Below are positions 1-9,220 of a stretch of DNA of 64,000 nucleotides, in pieces. The notes beneath the pieces are model-generated. The model saw only the letters and a program-made list of their open reading frames with translations. It was not told the origin of the DNA and ran no database searches. The translations under genes were made by a program, and so were the position numbers. Source of the DNA: Gammaproteobacteria bacterium (GTDB taxonomy: Bacteria; Pseudomonadota; Gammaproteobacteria; Pseudomonadales; Azotimanducaceae); assembly GCA_026706385.1 (NCBI GenBank), contig JAPOYV010000022.1:62001-126000 (forward strand), in the 5' to 3' direction. Position 1 is the stretch's first letter; every line of letters begins with the position of its first letter.

Positions 1-39
1 AGCAACGAGGCACCGGGTTTCCAGGGGCTGTTCGACTAA
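1..39 (+). CDS. 3' end of an unidentified gene (partial)
   Basis: One frame reads SNEAPGFQGLFD and then stops at TAA (37-39), so this may be the last twelve residues of a gene entering from the left edge. The fragment is too short to recognise. It would converge on the MerR-type gene that ends at 60. It could equally be a chance open frame. Confidence 0.3.
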   Translation, partial: SNEAPGFQGLFD

Positions 40-59
40 AGGCACACCGCCCGTACGCC

Positions 60-1460
60 TCAAGCTGGCTGCAGGAGCGCGTCCAGCAGGGCCTCCCTGT
101 CGGCGTCTGCCGACAGCACCGCGTCCTCGTTGAAGATCCGCATCGCGTCCGCCGATTCCAGCCGCCTCCCCGCCTCGGCGAGCAACTCCGTGACCCGTGC
201 TCGGGGCGCGCCCGCCGCCAGCGACGCGCCGGCGAACCAGGCGTAGCCGTAGCCGTCGAGTTCATGCTCTTGCTGCGCGCGCATGAAGCACTCGACCGCC
301 TGTTCGTGCCGTCCCTCCCAGTGCAACATCGCCCCGAGGTTGCTGTAGGCCGCGGCGATCCACTTCGTCGGCCAGGTACAGCCATCGAGGAAGGTCCGGT
401 AGTCGTCCACGGCCTGCGTCAACGCTGCCGGGTCGCCGCGTCTGACCGCGTTGCCCACTTTCTGCTGCTCGAACCGTTGCTCCGCCCAAAGCCGCTCCGA
501 CCAATCGGGATCCTCGGCGATGATGTCCGCCATCCGCTGCACCAAGGCGTCGATGTCCGGCCCGTACGTGGGCAGGTCGGTGCCCATGGCCATCACGGCG
601 GTGTGGAGGAGTTCGTACCTGGACGCGCGGTTGGCCGCCGTCGCCTTGACCCCCGCATCGACCTTGCGGAACAGTTCCACCCAGGCGTCGCGCTTGCCCG
701 TGACGAACCAGCAGGCGCCGTGCGTCGAGTTGTGCATTGCGTCAGCCCACTCCTCGCCCGGGCGTTGTGCCATGACCTCCTCGATGTGCGCGCGATGGGC
801 CGCGACGGCCTCCTCGTGCCGCTCGAGTATCGTCAACGCCGAGACGATTTCGAGCGCGGCGAACGCCCGATCATCCCAGTCCGGTGTCTGTTCCAGGAAA
901 CGCCGGCACAGGTCGGCGACATTCGCCCAGTCGTAGCGACAGCCGTAGATCCACGCCGCCAGCCGAACCGCAGCGGCGTCCATGGTCGGCCCGGTTGCCA
1001 GCGGGCGCAGCACGTCGAGCGCCTCGGCCAATAGCGGCGACTTGCCCGGGACGGTTCCCGATTTGGTCCGCTCGAGATACTCGCTGACCAAGGCCTCCGC
1101 TCGGCCGAGTCGGTCAGGGGGTTGCGAACCGTCGCCGTTTTCCGCAGTGATCTCGCGGTTGATGGCGCGCACGACGTCGGCGGTCTCCGTCGCCCGCTGC
1201 CGGACGGCATCGCGCTGGTTGCGGAGCGCATCCAAGCGGTTCTTCCGGGACGCGTTCAGCAACTCTTGGATCTCGTCGAGGGAGAACCCCAACGCCTGGT
1301 AGCGGCGGATGCGCCGCAGTGCCCGGATGTCCGTCTCGCCGTAGAGGCGATAGTCCGCGTCCGAGCGCGCCGACGGCCGCAACAGGCCGATCGCGTCATA
1401 GTGGTGCAACGCACGAACGGTGACTCCCGCCAATGACGCTGCCTCGCTAACCTTGTACAT
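60..1460 (-). CDS. MerR-family transcriptional regulator with long helical C-terminal domain
   Basis: This is a probable DNA-binding regulator of 466 residues. The N-terminus starts MYKVSEAASLAGVTVRAL and continues with HHYDAIGLLRPS, the winged helix-turn-helix typical of MerR proteins. A coiled-coil stretch follows at about residues 75-115. The remaining 340 or so residues are helical and Ala/Trp/Leu-rich with a tetratricopeptide-like character, and they replace the small effector domain of classic MerR proteins. The ATG at 1460 is chosen because it places the HTH at the very N-terminus; the frame stays open up to 1535. No metal-binding cysteine pair is seen. The gene is last in a same-strand run after a fusion protein, two RND permeases and a DegT-family gene, so it may regulate the pump, but no operator was identified. 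The effector is unknown. Confidence 0.8.
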   Translation of the reverse strand: MYKVSEAASLAGVTVRALHHYDAIGLLRPSARSDADYRLYGETDIRALRRIRRYQALGFSLDEIQELLNASRKNRLDALRNQRDAVRQRATETADVVRAINREITAENGDGSQPPDRLGRAEALVSEYLERTKSGTVPGKSPLLAEALDVLRPLATGPTMDAAAVRLAAWIYGCRYDWANVADLCRRFLEQTPDWDDRAFAALEIVSALTILERHEEAVAAHRAHIEEVMAQRPGEEWADAMHNSTHGACWFVTGKRDAWVELFRKVDAGVKATAANRASRYELLHTAVMAMGTDLPTYGPDIDALVQRMADIIAEDPDWSERLWAEQRFEQQKVGNAVRRGDPAALTQAVDDYRTFLDGCTWPTKWIAAAYSNLGAMLHWEGRHEQAVECFMRAQQEHELDGYGYAWFAGASLAAGAPRARVTELLAEAGRRLESADAMRIFNEDAVLSADADREALLDALLQPA

Positions 1461-1553
1461 GTTCCTGATCCTAAGAAGCGGCCCGTCGGTGGGCCAGTGG
1501 TTCGACCGTAGGACCTGACGTGGCGGGAGGGTCAACCCCTCATTTGCGACGTC

Positions 1554-2750
1554 TCATAGAACGGCGGTTCGCTTGCGGAGGCCGTCCTTTAGCGCCCGCG
1601 CGAGACGACGCAGTTCGCGATCCGGCATGGCCGCGTAGAACGGTATGAACACCGCGTTCGCAAGCAGTCGGCAAGCGCCTACCAGGCCGGCACCTTCCTC
1701 CTCCCCGAAGACCGCCAGGTTCCGCCCGGTACCGGCGTCGAAACCGTAACGCCGCAACGCGGCCACCAGCCGCGCGGTGTCGGCGACACACACTGGGAAC
1801 AAGTCGAAGCCACGCCAGGCCGCGGCCGCGCCAGGTACGCGCGCATGGTCTTCGACCATTCGTTCAAGCGCCAAGCCCCGTCGCCGTCGACATGCCACGC
1901 CCGCCGCATCGAAAGTCCGCAACCTACGGTCCAACAACGCGAGGAGCGGCCCCGAAGGGCGCCGGCGGAGGGCGGACAACGGCGCCGTGTCGTCGAAGCT
2001 GCGTACGCGCGCATTGAGCCAGGCATCGGTATCGACCCCGGCCCACGACAGCACCCCCATGAGGACGCCGAACGGGAGGCGGTAGCTCACAGCCTTGAGC
2101 GTCGCATACTTCAGCAGGCGCGAGGCGTAGCGAATCCGCCGCTGCACCGGATAGGTGCTCTCGATGGCGCGCATCCGCCCCATGAGTTGCGGGTCGAGCG
2201 CCACCGCGATCGCGCCGCCGAGCGCCGTGGCCGCCTTGATCGGGCCGAAGCTCCAAAGCGCCACGTCGGCGCTCGAGGACGCTGCGTCCGGGACACCACT
2301 GAAAGCCTGCGCGTGGTCCTCGATCAGTACCAGGCCCCGTTCACGGGCCAACGCCGCGATATCGCCGAGATCGACGCGCGTACCGAACAGGTGCGCGACC
2401 ACGATGGCCCTCGTCCGCGGCGTGATGGCCTGTCGCACGTCCTCCACCGTGGGCCGCAAGCTTGCGGCGTCGATGTCGAGCGGCACCGGAATCAGACCGT
2501 ATTCTTCGACCAAGCGGAACATGGCCGGCACGTTGATGGCACTCATCAGGACCTCGCTGCCTTTCGGCACCTCGAGGGCCTGCCAGCAAAGGTCGAAGCC
2601 CGTGCGCACCGACAGGCAGGCCAGTGCGGACGCGTCACCCGACCAGGCTCGTTCGATCGCGGCGCGTCGATTCTCGTCCGTAGAGAAGCAGCGCCAAAGG
2701 CCGAACGCGAGGTCCGACCATTGGATGTCGAGTCTACGGCGTACCCACAT
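1554..2750 (-). CDS. DegT/DnrJ/EryC1-family PLP-dependent aminotransferase-like protein
   Basis: This 398-residue protein belongs to the fold-type I PLP enzymes that aminate nucleotide-linked keto-sugars or related carbonyls. The motif LIEDHAQAFSG matches the conserved Asp/His cofactor segment. SFGPIKAATALGGA matches the family motif in which the lysine forms the Schiff base with PLP. The middle part (YASRLLKYATLKAVSYRLPF) is unusual and basic/hydrophobic, and the C-terminus is shorter and more divergent than in well-studied sugar aminotransferases. The start is ATG at 2750. It lies 21 bases after the upstream RND permease gene and is probably co-transcribed with it. No sugar-biosynthesis genes are adjacent, so the substrate cannot be inferred. 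Family confidence is high; the actual reaction is open. Confidence 0.75.
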   Translation of the reverse strand: MWVRRRLDIQWSDLAFGLWRCFSTDENRRAAIERAWSGDASALACLSVRTGFDLCWQALEVPKGSEVLMSAINVPAMFRLVEEYGLIPVPLDIDAASLRPTVEDVRQAITPRTRAIVVAHLFGTRVDLGDIAALARERGLVLIEDHAQAFSGVPDAASSSADVALWSFGPIKAATALGGAIAVALDPQLMGRMRAIESTYPVQRRIRYASRLLKYATLKAVSYRLPFGVLMGVLSWAGVDTDAWLNARVRSFDDTAPLSALRRRPSGPLLALLDRRLRTFDAAGVACRRRRGLALERMVEDHARVPGAAAAWRGFDLFPVCVADTARLVAALRRYGFDAGTGRNLAVFGEEEGAGLVGACRLLANAVFIPFYAAMPDRELRRLARALKDGLRKRTAVL

Positions 2751-2771
2751 GGCGAGGCCGTGGCGCGCTCG

Positions 2772-5700
2772 CTAGCCCAATGCCGGCACCGTGTTACGCC
2801 AGAAGCCCACAACGGCACGCTTCAGGTTGTCGAAGTGCACGAACAACAGCGGCGTCAGCAATAAGGTTACGGCGGATGCGAAGGTGAGACCACCGATGAC
2901 GGCTCGCGCCATGGGCATGTAGCTCTCGCCGGAGCCGCCGATGCGAACATCGCCGACCGCGAGCGGGATCAGGCCGGCGACCGTGGTGCCGGCGGTCATG
3001 ATGATCGGCCGCAGGCGGTCGCGGCCGGCTTGCACGATGGCGGCTTCGCGGGGCACACCGTCGCGCATGAGTTGGAAGGTGCGGTTGAGCAGCACGATGC
3101 CGTTGTTCACCACGATTCCCGCCAACAGCACCATGCCCGTCATCGCCATCTGGGTAAGCGGCGTATCGGTCGCCCACAGGAACAGCATGACGCCGACGGC
3201 CGAATAGGCGATGGAGAAGAGCACCGCGCTCGGGAACAACGCGGACTCGAACAACGCCGCCATCAGCATGTAGACCAGGACGATCGCCGTGGCGATCAGG
3301 ATCAGCATGTCGCGGAACTGCTCGGACTCGAAATCGAAGTCGCGGCCCATCTCCCAGCGGTAGCCCGGGGGCAGCTCGAAGTTCGCCATCACCGCTTCGA
3401 CCCTTGAGCGGGCCTCCATCGGCGCCACGTCCTTCAGGTCGAACTCCACGGTGACTGCGGTCTCGCGGTTCTCGCGCCGAATACCACGCAGCGTCGGTCG
3501 GAACTCGAGGTCGGCCAGGGTTTCCAGCGCCACCGTGCCGCCGTCGGCGAGGAAGATCGGCAAGCGGCGCAGATCCTCGATGGTGATGTCCTCGCGGTCC
3601 TCGATCTCGAGGTGTACGGCGTCCTCCCAGCCGCCCTGGTCGAGGCCGCGACGGAGCTGTACGCCACCGAGGGCCACCGAGACGCTACGGGCCAAACTCT
3701 GCGCGGTGACCCCGAGCTGCCCCGCCTGCTCGGGTTTCACAACCACCGCGAGGTCCATGCGGCCGGACTCGGATTCCGTTCGCACATTGGTGAGGTAGGG
3801 AAGCGGCTTCAGGACCTCGATCACGGTCTCGGCGATCTCCACGAGCTGCGCGGTGGAGTCGCCCAGCAGGCGCACGCCGAGACCGCCGTCGCCGTCGCGG
3901 TAGCCACGCCAGCGTCTCTGTGTCCGGAAATAGAAGTTGACGTTCGGCACCTCCGGCATCATCTCGAGAATGCGTTCCTGCACCACCGCCGCGGCGTACT
4001 TGCCGTCCTCGCGCATGGTCATGAAGACGTCGCCCCGGTCGTAGTCGAACTCCGTCGAGATGTCGCCGATGCCAAGTTCCTCCCGGGCGCCCATGATCGA
4101 CGCCTCCACGTCGTCGACGATCGCTTCCATGCGCTCGAGAGTCATGGTGCCGCGTACCCAGAAGCGCAGTTGCAGCGACTGGCTGTCCTCCTGCGGCGCC
4201 ATGTTGACGTCCAAGCGCGTGTAGGCGTAGTAGCCAACGCCCGCGAGAACCAGCGCCACCAGGAGGGCGGAGTAACGGTGCCGCAACGTGAACAGGACGA
4301 CGCGTTCGTAGACGTCGGCCAGCCGCTCGAAGACGCGGTGGCGCGGCTCGCGCTTGCCTTCCGGCATCCGCGCGAGCAGCGCCGGGACCAGGGTCGTCGC
4401 GATCACCAGCGATGCGGCGATGGACGTGCACAGCGGCAGCGCCACGTTGCGCATCGCCGTCGATGTCTCCACCGTGTCCAGGAACAGCGTCGGCACGAAA
4501 ACGACGATCGTCGTCAGCGTGCCTGCGGTGATGGCCATGCCGACCTCCGTGACGCCGCGGTCCGCCGCCTGGTAGGGGCTTAAGCCATGCTCGCGGCGCT
4601 TCAGGGCGATCGACTCCGAGACGACGACGGAGTTGTCCACAAGGAGGCCCACCGCCAGCATCAGGCCGACCAGCGACAGGACGTTCAACGTGAGCCCGCC
4701 GAAGTACATCACGCTGAGCGTGGCGATCAGCGCGAGCGGCACGGTGGCCGTGATCAAGAGCGACGGCGTCAACCGGCGGATGAAGGCGAATAGCACGAGC
4801 GCGGACAGGATGCCGCCGATGACGCCGTTCTGGATCAGGTTCTCAAGGGCTTCGATCACCGACTCGGCCTGGTTGCTGACGGTGAGAAACGACGCATCGA
4901 GCAGTTCGGGGTCCTTGGCCGCCTGCTCCATAGCGGCCTGCACATCCGCAGCCACCGCGACCAGGTTCGCCTCCGGCTTCTTGTAGACCGACACGCCCAG
5001 GGCATCCTCGCCGTTCAGCCGATGCTGGTCCGCCTCCTCCTGGGGCACGTACGACACCTCCGCGATGTCGCCCACCGTGAGACCGGCGCGCACCGGGAGA
5101 TCGATGATGTCCTGCAAGTCGGTGAACCGGCCCAACGGTCGGACCTGGGTCTCCAGCCGGTCCTGCTCGATGCTCCCGGCGGACAGGTAGAAGTTCTCGT
5201 CCGCCAGGCGGCGCTGCACGTCGAGAACGTCGAGGCCGTGCGCCTCCAGGCGCGACGGATCGAGTGCGATGCGCACGTAGAGCTGGTCGGCGCCGAACAG
5301 TTGCACGGAGTTCACGCCCGGCACGCGTTCCAGAACCATGCGCACCCGCGCGTCGAGCAGCCGCCAGGCATCCTGCTCGTCGAGATTCGGCGCCGAGATC
5401 ACGAAGGACAGGATCGGTTCGTCGCCGTCGTCCTGGCCGCGCAGTTGGATGTGGCGGATGTCGTCCGGCAACCGATGGCGGATGCTCTCGATCAGCTCCT
5501 TGGCCTCGATGGCCTTGGCGGTCATGTTCTGACCCTCCTCCAACGAGATTCCCACCCAGACGCGGCCCGTGCGGGTGTTGGAGAACATGCGGTCGATGCC
5601 GCCGATGGTGGACAGGATCTCCTCCACCGGCCGGGTCACGTTGCGCTCGATTTCCTGGGGCGCCGTGGAGGCGTAGGGGATGCCGACGCCGACATAGGGC

Positions 5701-5825
5701 CGCTCCTCGTCGGGGTACTCCTCGACGGACATGCGCGACCCCGCGAACGCGCCGATGATGCCGAGCGCGATGAAACCCATGGCGACGGTGACGGGGCGGC
5801 GGATCGCTGCGCGGGAGACGATCAT
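2772..5825 (-). CDS. RND-family efflux permease (first pump operon, second permease)
   Basis: This 1017-residue inner-membrane transporter has the AcrB-type layout: one N-terminal membrane helix, a large periplasmic loop, a central helix bundle, a second periplasmic loop and a C-terminal bundle. The N-terminus MIVSRAAIRRPVTVAMGF is typical. The proton-relay segment of the fourth helix reads GLLVDNSVVVSE, with one aspartate followed by Asn instead of the Asp-Asp of AcrB; this D-N form is common in many RND subfamilies. Helix 10 has GIVVNNGIVLLNR. The gene follows another RND permease gene by 60 bases and a fusion-protein gene further upstream, so the pump may use two different permeases. No outer-membrane channel gene is present. 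Substrate unknown. Confidence 0.9.
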   Translation of the reverse strand: MIVSRAAIRRPVTVAMGFIALGIIGAFAGSRMSVEEYPDEERPYVGVGIPYASTAPQEIERNVTRPVEEILSTIGGIDRMFSNTRTGRVWVGISLEEGQNMTAKAIEAKELIESIRHRLPDDIRHIQLRGQDDGDEPILSFVISAPNLDEQDAWRLLDARVRMVLERVPGVNSVQLFGADQLYVRIALDPSRLEAHGLDVLDVQRRLADENFYLSAGSIEQDRLETQVRPLGRFTDLQDIIDLPVRAGLTVGDIAEVSYVPQEEADQHRLNGEDALGVSVYKKPEANLVAVAADVQAAMEQAAKDPELLDASFLTVSNQAESVIEALENLIQNGVIGGILSALVLFAFIRRLTPSLLITATVPLALIATLSVMYFGGLTLNVLSLVGLMLAVGLLVDNSVVVSESIALKRREHGLSPYQAADRGVTEVGMAITAGTLTTIVVFVPTLFLDTVETSTAMRNVALPLCTSIAASLVIATTLVPALLARMPEGKREPRHRVFERLADVYERVVLFTLRHRYSALLVALVLAGVGYYAYTRLDVNMAPQEDSQSLQLRFWVRGTMTLERMEAIVDDVEASIMGAREELGIGDISTEFDYDRGDVFMTMREDGKYAAAVVQERILEMMPEVPNVNFYFRTQRRWRGYRDGDGGLGVRLLGDSTAQLVEIAETVIEVLKPLPYLTNVRTESESGRMDLAVVVKPEQAGQLGVTAQSLARSVSVALGGVQLRRGLDQGGWEDAVHLEIEDREDITIEDLRRLPIFLADGGTVALETLADLEFRPTLRGIRRENRETAVTVEFDLKDVAPMEARSRVEAVMANFELPPGYRWEMGRDFDFESEQFRDMLILIATAIVLVYMLMAALFESALFPSAVLFSIAYSAVGVMLFLWATDTPLTQMAMTGMVLLAGIVVNNGIVLLNRTFQLMRDGVPREAAIVQAGRDRLRPIIMTAGTTVAGLIPLAVGDVRIGGSGESYMPMARAVIGGLTFASAVTLLLTPLLFVHFDNLKRAVVGFWRNTVPALG

Positions 5826-5885
5826 GGAACGAGCATAGGATGGCGCCGGACCCAGCGCAATTCGCGCCGCTTGGGGCGCGCGCGG

Positions 5886-8800
5886 TTAGGACGCGCCTTG
5901 GGCGGCCGGCCCTTCCTCGAACACGTCGCCGTGGATCGTCTTGCGGTCCACCAGGTCATAGACCACGGGAATCACCACCAGCGTCAGGAGAGTGGCACCG
6001 AGCAGTCCGCCGATCACGGTGATCGCCATGGGCGTGCGCAGTTCCGCGGCCTCGCCCAGGCCGATCGCCATGGGCAGGAGGCCCAACACGGTCGTCGCCG
6101 TGGTCATGATGATCGGCCTGAAGCGCTGCCGGGCACCGGTGATGACCGCGGTGCGCCGATCCAGCCCGCCTAAGCGCAGGCGGTTGACGCGGTCGACGAG
6201 CACGATGGCGTTGTTGACGACGATGCCGATCAAGAGGATCGCGCCGATGAAGACCACGACCGAGACCGAGATTCCGGCGAGGTAGATGGCGAGCACGGCG
6301 CCAATGGCAGCCAGGGGCGCCGTGAACATGATGACGAACGGGTGCAGGAGGGACTCGAACAACGAGGCCATCACCAGGTAGACGAGTATCAGTGCCAGCA
6401 GAAGCGCGAGCTGGAGCGACTGAAACGACGCGTCCATTTCCTCCGCTTGCCCGCTGATCCGGCTGGAGACGTTCCGCGGGTGCGCGATGTCGGCGAGCAA
6501 TCGCAACGCCTCTTCGCCGCCAAGCGCCAGGTCGCCATGCTCGACATGTGCACTGACCACGGCGACGCGCTTCTGGCCGATGCGCTGGATGTCGGCCGGA
6601 CCGGTGGCCACGGCGATGTCGGCCAGCGCCGCCAGGCGGATCTGTCGATCGCCGGCGTCCACGAGCAGGTTCTCCACGTCCGCCAAGGAGTTGCGTTCGC
6701 CCTCCGCCAAGCGCACGCGGATGTCCACGCGCTTGTCCCGCCAAGTGAACTTCGTCGGCACGTCGCCGCGGATCTTGCGCACCACCCGGTTCGCGACATC
6801 CGGGACGAAAAGGCCCGCCGCGGCCGTACGTTCCTGGTCGAACTCGACCTGCAGTTCCGGATACCCCGGGCGGATGCTGGATTCCACGTCGCTGAACGAC
6901 GGCGATGCCATCATGGCGGCCACTAGGCGGCTCGCAACCGCCTCGATCGCCGCGAGGTCGTTGCCCGTCACCTCGACTTCGAGGGGCGTCGCGAAGGTGA
7001 AAAGTTGCGGCCGGTCGACCTTGAACTGCGCGCCGGGGACGGTTGCCACGACCTGACGCGCGAGCGACATGATGAGCGACTCGTCGTCGGGATTCGTGCC
7101 GTCGAAGAGCACCACGCTCAACTCGCCCACCTGCTCGCCGCCCCGGGTGGCACTGGCGTCCAGCTTGCCCCCGGTACCGGCGACGGAATACGTCCGCTCG
7201 ACGATGGGATAGGCCAGCAACTGTTCCTGGACGTCCGCGAGGACGCCGTCGGTCAGCTCGAGCCGCGTGCCCGGTTCGAGTTCCATGTCCACGCGAAACT
7301 CGCCTTGCGACAGCGGCGGGATCAGTTCCAGCGGCAAGCTCGGTGCCAAGGCCGCGGCCCCGCCAAGGGCGGCGAATGCGATCACCAAGGTCAAACTGCG
7401 AAAACGCAGCGCCCCGCGGAGCAGCGCGTCGTAGGCCGCAAAGGTCCGCTCGTAGACCTGGTCGAAGACCCACTCCACCGGGCGCAACAGCATGGCGACT
7501 GCGCGGGAACCGAGGCGGAAGAGCAACACCCCGCCGCGCACGGTCGCACGCACGGGTGCCATCGCCAAGCGGCGCCAACCTCGCCGGGCACCTGCCTCGG
7601 GAGCGGGCCCGACGCCAGTCCGCGGCTCGATCGCCGCGAGCATGGGAATCAGCGTGAACGCCAACACCAGCGACGCCAGGAGCGCAAAGGTGACCGTGAG
7701 CGCCTGGTCCCTGAACAACTGGCCCGCGATGCCCACGACGAAGGCCAGTGGCAGGAACACGGCGATGGTGGTGAGCGTCGACGCCAGTACCGCGCCGCCC
7801 ACCTCCGAGGTGCCCAGCCGTGCCGCTTCGGCCAACGTTCGGCGCGGGTCGTTGCGCAGTGAATCCCGGTGGCGGGCGATGTTCTCCAGCACCACGATGG
7901 CATTGTCCATGAGCATGCCGACCGCCAGCGCGATTCCGCCCAGGCTCATGATGTTCAAGGTGATGTCGAACACGTCCATGAGTACGAAGGTCGCCAGCAC
8001 GGAAACCGGGATGGTGGCGGTCACGATCAACGTGCTGCGCACGTCCTTCAGGAAGAGGTACAGGACGATGACCGCGAAGATCGCGCCGATGATCGCGGCG
8101 GACCGGACTTCGTCGATGGCCGCGGAGATGAACTCCGCCTGGTCGTAGATCTTGACGAGCTCGTAGTTCGCCGGCAGTTCCTCGGCGATCTCGGCCATGC
8201 GTTCGTCGATGGCCGCAGCAACCGCGACGGTGTTGGCGTCGCCTTCCTTGTACATGGCGATCTCGATGGCCTCGAGGCCGTCGACGCGCATGATGCTGTC
8301 GCGTTCCTTGTGGCTCTCGAAGACCTCCGCCACGTCCTTGAGGCGCAGGATCCGCGCGTCCTGCTGAAACACGATCATGTCGGCGATGTCGTCGACGGTC
8401 TCGAACTCGTTCATGGTCCGCACCAGGAACTCCTGGCCGCGGTCCGTGAGCCGACCGCCCGACAGGTTGATGTTGGCCGCCTGCAGCCGCTGGCCCAGGC
8501 CCTGCACGCTCATGTCGAGTTGCGACAGGCGTTCCTGGTCGACGTTGACGGCGATCTCGTCCTCGTAGCCGCCACTCACCAGCACGGCGGCGACGCCGAG
8601 CACGGGGTCGAGACGCTTCTTGACCACGTCCTCGGCAAACCGCCGCAGTTCCTGGAGTTCGGCTATACGAGGGGCACTGCCCCCGCCGGCCGCTACGCCG
8701 ATTGGGCGCTCCCCGGCCGAGGGCTCGACCCCAGCCAGGCCGTCCCGTGAACGCAGGACGATGGCAGCGCGCGCGATGGGGTCTAGGTTGGGGTTGAGGC

Positions 8801-9182
8801 GCAGGATCGACGGCCGCTCGATGTCGAGCGGCAACTGCACGAGATCGAGCTTCTCGCGCACTTCCACCGCCGCGTTGGTCATGTCCGTACCCCAGGCGAA
8901 CTCGAGCACGACGTCGGACCGCTCCGCGGCGGAAATGGAATGCATGCGGCGCAGGCCGTTGATGACGCCGACGCGCTCCTCGAGCCGGCGCGTGACTTGC
9001 TCCTCGACCTCCGCGGGCGCCGCGCCCTCGAAATCGGTGCGCACCGTGAGCGTGGGATAGGCCAACTCGGGCAGTAGATTCAGCCCAAGACGGTCCAGCG
9101 ACAGCCCGCCGAACAGCGCGACCGCCAGGGTGGCCATCGCCACGGTGACGGGCCGGGCGATGGCGGTGCCGATCACGCCCAC
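5886..9182 (-). CDS. RND-family efflux permease (first pump operon, first permease)
   Basis: This 1098-residue RND transporter begins at a GTG (9182) with VGVIGTAIARPVTVAMATL, the usual N-terminal membrane helix; no strong ribosome binding site precedes it. The fourth-helix relay is MLMDNAIVVLEN (Asp-Asn) and helix 10 reads GIVVNNAIVLVDR. It is longer than AcrB (about 1050 residues). The extra length includes a Gly/Ala-rich segment around AGVEPSAGERPIGVAAGGG in the first periplasmic domain and a basic cytosolic insert with ARRGWRRLAMAPVRATVRGG between the two halves. It lies 38 bases after the fusion-protein gene and 60 before the second permease, so the three are most likely one operon. The two permeases differ clearly in length and sequence, which favours a heteromeric pump over a recent duplication. 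Confidence 0.9.
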   Translation of the reverse strand: MGVIGTAIARPVTVAMATLAVALFGGLSLDRLGLNLLPELAYPTLTVRTDFEGAAPAEVEEQVTRRLEERVGVINGLRRMHSISAAERSDVVLEFAWGTDMTNAAVEVREKLDLVQLPLDIERPSILRLNPNLDPIARAAIVLRSRDGLAGVEPSAGERPIGVAAGGGSAPRIAELQELRRFAEDVVKKRLDPVLGVAAVLVSGGYEDEIAVNVDQERLSQLDMSVQGLGQRLQAANINLSGGRLTDRGQEFLVRTMNEFETVDDIADMIVFQQDARILRLKDVAEVFESHKERDSIMRVDGLEAIEIAMYKEGDANTVAVAAAIDERMAEIAEELPANYELVKIYDQAEFISAAIDEVRSAAIIGAIFAVIVLYLFLKDVRSTLIVTATIPVSVLATFVLMDVFDITLNIMSLGGIALAVGMLMDNAIVVLENIARHRDSLRNDPRRTLAEAARLGTSEVGGAVLASTLTTIAVFLPLAFVVGIAGQLFRDQALTVTFALLASLVLAFTLIPMLAAIEPRTGVGPAPEAGARRGWRRLAMAPVRATVRGGVLLFRLGSRAVAMLLRPVEWVFDQVYERTFAAYDALLRGALRFRSLTLVIAFAALGGAAALAPSLPLELIPPLSQGEFRVDMELEPGTRLELTDGVLADVQEQLLAYPIVERTYSVAGTGGKLDASATRGGEQVGELSVVLFDGTNPDDESLIMSLARQVVATVPGAQFKVDRPQLFTFATPLEVEVTGNDLAAIEAVASRLVAAMMASPSFSDVESSIRPGYPELQVEFDQERTAAAGLFVPDVANRVVRKIRGDVPTKFTWRDKRVDIRVRLAEGERNSLADVENLLVDAGDRQIRLAALADIAVATGPADIQRIGQKRVAVVSAHVEHGDLALGGEEALRLLADIAHPRNVSSRISGQAEEMDASFQSLQLALLLALILVYLVMASLFESLLHPFVIMFTAPLAAIGAVLAIYLAGISVSVVVFIGAILLIGIVVNNAIVLVDRVNRLRLGGLDRRTAVITGARQRFRPIIMTTATTVLGLLPMAIGLGEAAELRTPMAITVIGGLLGATLLTLVVIPVVYDLVDRKTIHGDVFEEGPAAQGAS

Positions 9183-9220
9183 GAGTCAATGACGCCTAGC
9201 GGCGGGGCCACTAGACATGA

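Noticed and set aside
5956-9189. A second 1077-codon frame on the same strand as the RND permease
   Set aside because: Its product is Arg/Gly/His-rich with no membrane helices, while the other frame is a clear RND transporter.
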